A stretch of DNA of 8,778 nt from Actinomycetota bacterium. Its GTDB lineage: Bacteria; Actinomycetota; Humimicrobiia; Humimicrobiales; Humimicrobiaceae. Below, piece after piece: positions 6,368 to 8,778 of the stretch. The stretch covers positions 1 through 8,778 of the forward strand of contig JAGYOJ010000052.1 in the NCBI GenBank assembly GCA_018399435.1, in the 5' to 3' direction. The notes under the pieces were generated by a model that saw only the letters and a list, made by a program, of their open reading frames with translations, ran no database searches and had not been told where the DNA came from. Numbering within the stretch: position 1 is the stretch's first letter; the number at the start of each line of letters is the position of its first letter. The position numbers and the translations under genes were made by a program.

Positions 6368-7550
6368 TTATTGTACGCTAATTTTGTTTTTACCTTCACT
6401 TTTACTAAAAGAGGAGGGCCTGATCTGCATCATGGATTATTTCCCCTACATCTTTTCTGCCCTTAATTGTTGACATTCCTACACTTATAATAAGCGTAGG
6501 AAGGCTATATTCTGGTATTTTGATAGTATTAACATTATTTATAATATTTTCTAATATTTTTTGTAATACTTTATCGCCTGCTATATGGCCGTAATTATCA
6601 TTAATTTTTTTAAAATTATCTATATCCAGCATTATAATTGAGAACTTTTTATTAAACCTTTTTGCTATTTCAAATTGTTTTTCAATTTTTTTTAAAGCAT
6701 GTACATGATTCTACACTCCTGTAAGCTGGTCAATTATTGATAATTTTTTTAAATTTTTATTTGCTTCCATCAAGTCAAGGTATAGCATCTCACATGGATT
6801 TCTTAATGTCCTTTCACTTAAAACTTTATAAATCAAGAAAAAAGATATAGCTTTTAAGAGATGCCCCAGCATGTTGAAAAATCCATATACGCCAGTGTAA
6901 AGGGTAAAGGACATTTCGCTAAGTATGGTAATAATTATTGAAGATATTATTAGCCAAAAAGAAAATTTGGCAATTTTCCCCCCTTTGCCAATACATGGCA
7001 ATAATTGCAAGCACCAAAATTAAGGAGATAATATATTCGCTTATTACCTTAAAGCTGGTAAGGCCAACACCAGCAATATAGCAGTCGGGGAAAATATCCA
7101 AATAAAAAATTGTTAAAACAGTTAATATTAAAATAAAAACATAGCTTGTTATAAGGGTAATTCTAAACCTTTTTGTTATTGCCCTGCCTATAAAAAAAGT
7201 TGCAGCCAAAAGGGAAATTCCCTCTATATGCCTTGCTGCAATCCAGAGCTGGTGGCAAGATTGAAAGTATACCCGGGAAATACTCCCATGCCTGAATAAG
7301 CTAATGCATGTAAAAAATCTATAATTGATACAGTTAGATAAGATATGCCTATAAAGAAAAGGAAACTATTTTTTGCAAATTTAGTGGTGTTGATTACAAT
7401 AAAAAATAAGGTTATCCCTATTATTATAGAAGAAAATTCAATTATTGAATGGAATAATAAGTAATTAAATCTTGATAATATTAACAATGAAAATAGGATA
7501 ATTAAAAAAGATATAAAAAATAATAGAGCTTTTATAATCTTATTTTTCAT
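6368..7550 (-). pseudogene. Decayed MASE3-GGDEF diguanylate cyclase (membrane sensor)
   Basis: Remains of a membrane-bound diguanylate cyclase: an N-terminal MASE3 sensor and a C-terminal GGDEF domain that would have made cyclic di-GMP. Piece 1 (7550 to about 7252) has four hydrophobic segments and DFLHALAYSGMGVFPGYTFNLAT, a MASE3 hallmark. A 1-nt loss near 7251-7253 shifts the frame, and the protein continues as QLWIAARHIEGISLLAATFFIG. A second shift at the six-C run 6978-6983 (one base too many) leads to KIAKFSFWLIISSIIITILSE, FTLYTGVYGFFNMLGHL and LSIIDQLTGV. There a TAG (6713-6711) replaces the expected Tyr of LTGxYN. The frame then stays open through IIMLDIDNFKKINDNYGH, but the part that should hold RxGGDEF is absent, jumping to LIISVGMS and DADQALLF. 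A final shift near 6411-6416 gives SKSEGKNKISVQ and TAA at 6368. Start ATG 7550 has a poor SD and follows the DUF1634 gene by 41 nt. No active enzyme is possible. Confidence 0.88.
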
Positions 7551-7591
7551 TCTAAAATACGTCTATCGCAGTTTTTTTAATATTACCACCC

Positions 7592-7948
7592 TTATTTCAT
7601 AATACCAATTATTGCCCCTACCGAAAGTATTGCCAATATCACTATTCCTATTAGAAAGAATCTATATTGCTTATTTTTCAAAAAATAAAAAATGCTAAAA
7701 ATTACCCCTGCCGTGGGGGTAAAATTTAATATTAATAATCCTATATAACTAACCGATAATGGAGTAAAGTTTTTAACTTCAGAAATTATTCCATTTAAAT
7801 CCTTTGAAAAATAATCTGGACTTAGCTTAAGGCTTATTCCTGAGGCTATTGCATAAACATAGCCTGCAAGCATAAATGCAAGCCCTAAAATTAAGCCTAT
7901 TGTTAGTATTTTATATAAATATTTTGACAGTACTTTTTTGCTTTCCAT
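7592..7948 (-). CDS. DUF1634 family membrane protein, partner of the TauE/SafE exporter
   Basis: A small integral membrane protein, 118 aa, resembling the DUF1634 family. Three hydrophobic helices are visible at about 11-35, 64-88 and 94-116. The central motif LLILNFTPTAGVIFSIFYFLKNKQY matches the family pattern of L-TP-x-x-G-V followed by a helix and a short basic loop. DUF1634 proteins are characteristically encoded next to TauE/SafE permeases and are thought to be accessory subunits; the biochemical role is unknown. Here the ATG is 1 nt after the TauE/SafE stop (TAA-T-ATG) with no good SD, so translation is probably coupled to the upstream gene. No lesion is seen, unlike the pseudogene that follows. 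Confidence 0.8.
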   Translation of the reverse strand: MESKKVLSKYLYKILTIGLILGLAFMLAGYVYAIASGISLKLSPDYFSKDLNGIISEVKNFTPLSVSYIGLLILNFTPTAGVIFSIFYFLKNKQYRFFLIGIVILAILSVGAIIGIMK

Positions 7949-7949
7949 A

Positions 7950-8778
7950 TTAATAAAAATTTATGCCAAAAGCTTTTAGAAACATGTTGATTCCAATTAT
8001 TATAAATACTCCAACCATAACTTTTACTATTGTAATATTTCTGACTTTCCCAGCTATAAATGATCCAATTGTCCCTCCCGCTAGAACTCCCATAACTACG
8101 GCTGATGAGATAAAAGGGTCTATAAGGCCATTTGAAAAATAAATTATAGAAGAAGCAGCTGCTGTTATCCCAATTATGTAATTGCTGGTGGCAGTGGTGG
8201 CTTTTATGGGCACACCCATTATGAGGTTAATTGTAGGGACCTTTACAGTTCCGCCTCCAATACCTAAAAGCCCTGAAAAAATGCCTGCAAAAAAGGAAAC
8301 TGAAAATCCTGCGGGAACATTTTTAACATCATAATCTATCCTTTTGTTATTTGATTCTTCTATATAATATGAATTGTACATGGATGGGGTTTTGCTTATA
8401 TATATTTTATCTTTCCCCCTGTTCTTTTTGTTTTTTCTATAGATAATTACAGAAGTAGCCAATAAAAATGCGCCGAATATGCCAAATAATATATTGCTTT
8501 TAAGATAAGCAGTTATAATCCCCCCTATTATCCCGCCTGCTGCAGTAAATATCTCAATGGAAAGCCCTAATCTTATATTAGTAATTTCTTTTATAATATA
8601 TCTCCTGGAGCCTGCGACAGAGGTGGCAAGAACAGATATGATGCTGGTGCCAATAGCATAATGGATAGGTATCCCTAAAAGCAGAGTTAGCATTGGAACA
8701 ATGATAACCCCTCCCCCTATGCCTATAAGTGAACCTATAAACCCCGCTGATAAGCCAACCATTAGCAAATATAGAAAT
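7950..8778 (-). CDS. TauE/SafE family sulfite/organosulfonate-type exporter (5' end outside window)
   Basis: A polytopic membrane permease of the TauE/SafE (DUF81) family, which moves sulfite, sulfoacetate or related small anions. Two internally repeated halves each carry the family motif: GFIGSLIGIGGGVIIVPML near the N-terminus and GIFSGLLGIGGGTVKVPTINL at mid-protein. The second is followed by MGVPIKATTATSNYIIG. A hydrophilic, Lys/Ser/Tyr-rich loop (about 108-145 of the visible protein) separates the halves. About seven or eight membrane segments are expected. A TTG at 8768 could start it, but the frame stays open to the window edge (FLY before the TTG), no SD is visible and the first helix would be clipped, so the true start most likely lies beyond 8778. 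The visible 275 codons are nearly full length. The downstream DUF1634 gene supports the family call. The substrate is not determinable. Confidence 0.88.
   Translation of the reverse strand, partial: FLYLLMVGLSAGFIGSLIGIGGGVIIVPMLTLLLGIPIHYAIGTSIISVLATSVAGSRRYIIKEITNIRLGLSIEIFTAAGGIIGGIITAYLKSNILFGIFGAFLLATSVIIYRKNKKNRGKDKIYISKTPSMYNSYYIEESNNKRIDYDVKNVPAGFSVSFFAGIFSGLLGIGGGTVKVPTINLIMGVPIKATTATSNYIIGITAAASSIIYFSNGLIDPFISSAVVMGVLAGGTIGSFIAGKVRNITIVKVMVGVFIIIGINMFLKAFGINFY

Noticed and set aside
6282..6473. A 63-codon open frame on the + strand over the end of the pseudogene
   Set aside because: It overlaps the recognisable GGDEF C-terminus and the CHR promoter; no SD and no recognisable protein.
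6711..6713. The TAG in the GGDEF gene as a recoded sense codon
   Set aside because: The gene also has frameshifts and has lost its catalytic core, and no other gene in the window shows an internal TAG; ordinary decay explains it.

Overview
The window is AT-rich bacterial DNA with dense Arg-AGG and Ile-ATA codon use and clear Shine-Dalgarno (SD) sites. The ribonuclease E/G, L21 and L27 genes on the + strand form a conserved ribosome/RNA-processing neighbourhood, known in Firmicutes and several deep-branching phyla (often with a TIGR03936/DUF2344 gene upstream). L27 has no cleavable N-terminal extension and no Prp protease gene lies between L21 and L27. This argues against a typical Bacillus/Clostridium-type Firmicute and fits another AT-rich, probably anaerobic, deep lineage. 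The phylum cannot be settled from the window.

Layout, + strand (1-5090): the 3' tail of an upstream gene (probably TIGR03936/DUF2344); an RNase G/E of 557 aa whose C-terminus carries a KH-like GQGG loop and a TRAM-like segment; a xylose-isomerase-like TIM-barrel sugar (phosphate) isomerase/epimerase; a cupin protein resembling type I phosphomannose isomerase; then rplU (L21) and rpmA (L27), served by their own promoter and closed by a strong hairpin terminator. The two sugar genes interrupt the usual rng-rplU-rpmA order, and no obg follows rpmA. The rplU gene appears to start at an ATT codon.

Layout, - strand (8778-5105): a TauE/SafE-type anion exporter cut by the window edge, with a DUF1634 membrane protein 1 nt behind it; a decayed MASE3-GGDEF diguanylate cyclase (two frameshifts in the sensor domain, an amber codon, loss of the GGDEF core, a third frameshift near the end); and a promoter driving a translationally coupled pair of short CHR-family (chromate transporter) genes. 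The CHR pair converges on rpmA and shares the hairpin terminator at 5063-5090.

Functionally there are three units: RNA processing/ribosomal proteins, a two-gene carbohydrate module of unknown substrate, and a membrane-transport set for oxyanions or related solutes. I see no CRISPR array, tRNA, rRNA, insertion sequence or phage gene. Nothing here looks like an undescribed multi-gene system. The most notable points are the ATT start of rplU, the structured wreck of the MASE3-GGDEF gene, and the sugar genes lodged in a ribosomal cluster.
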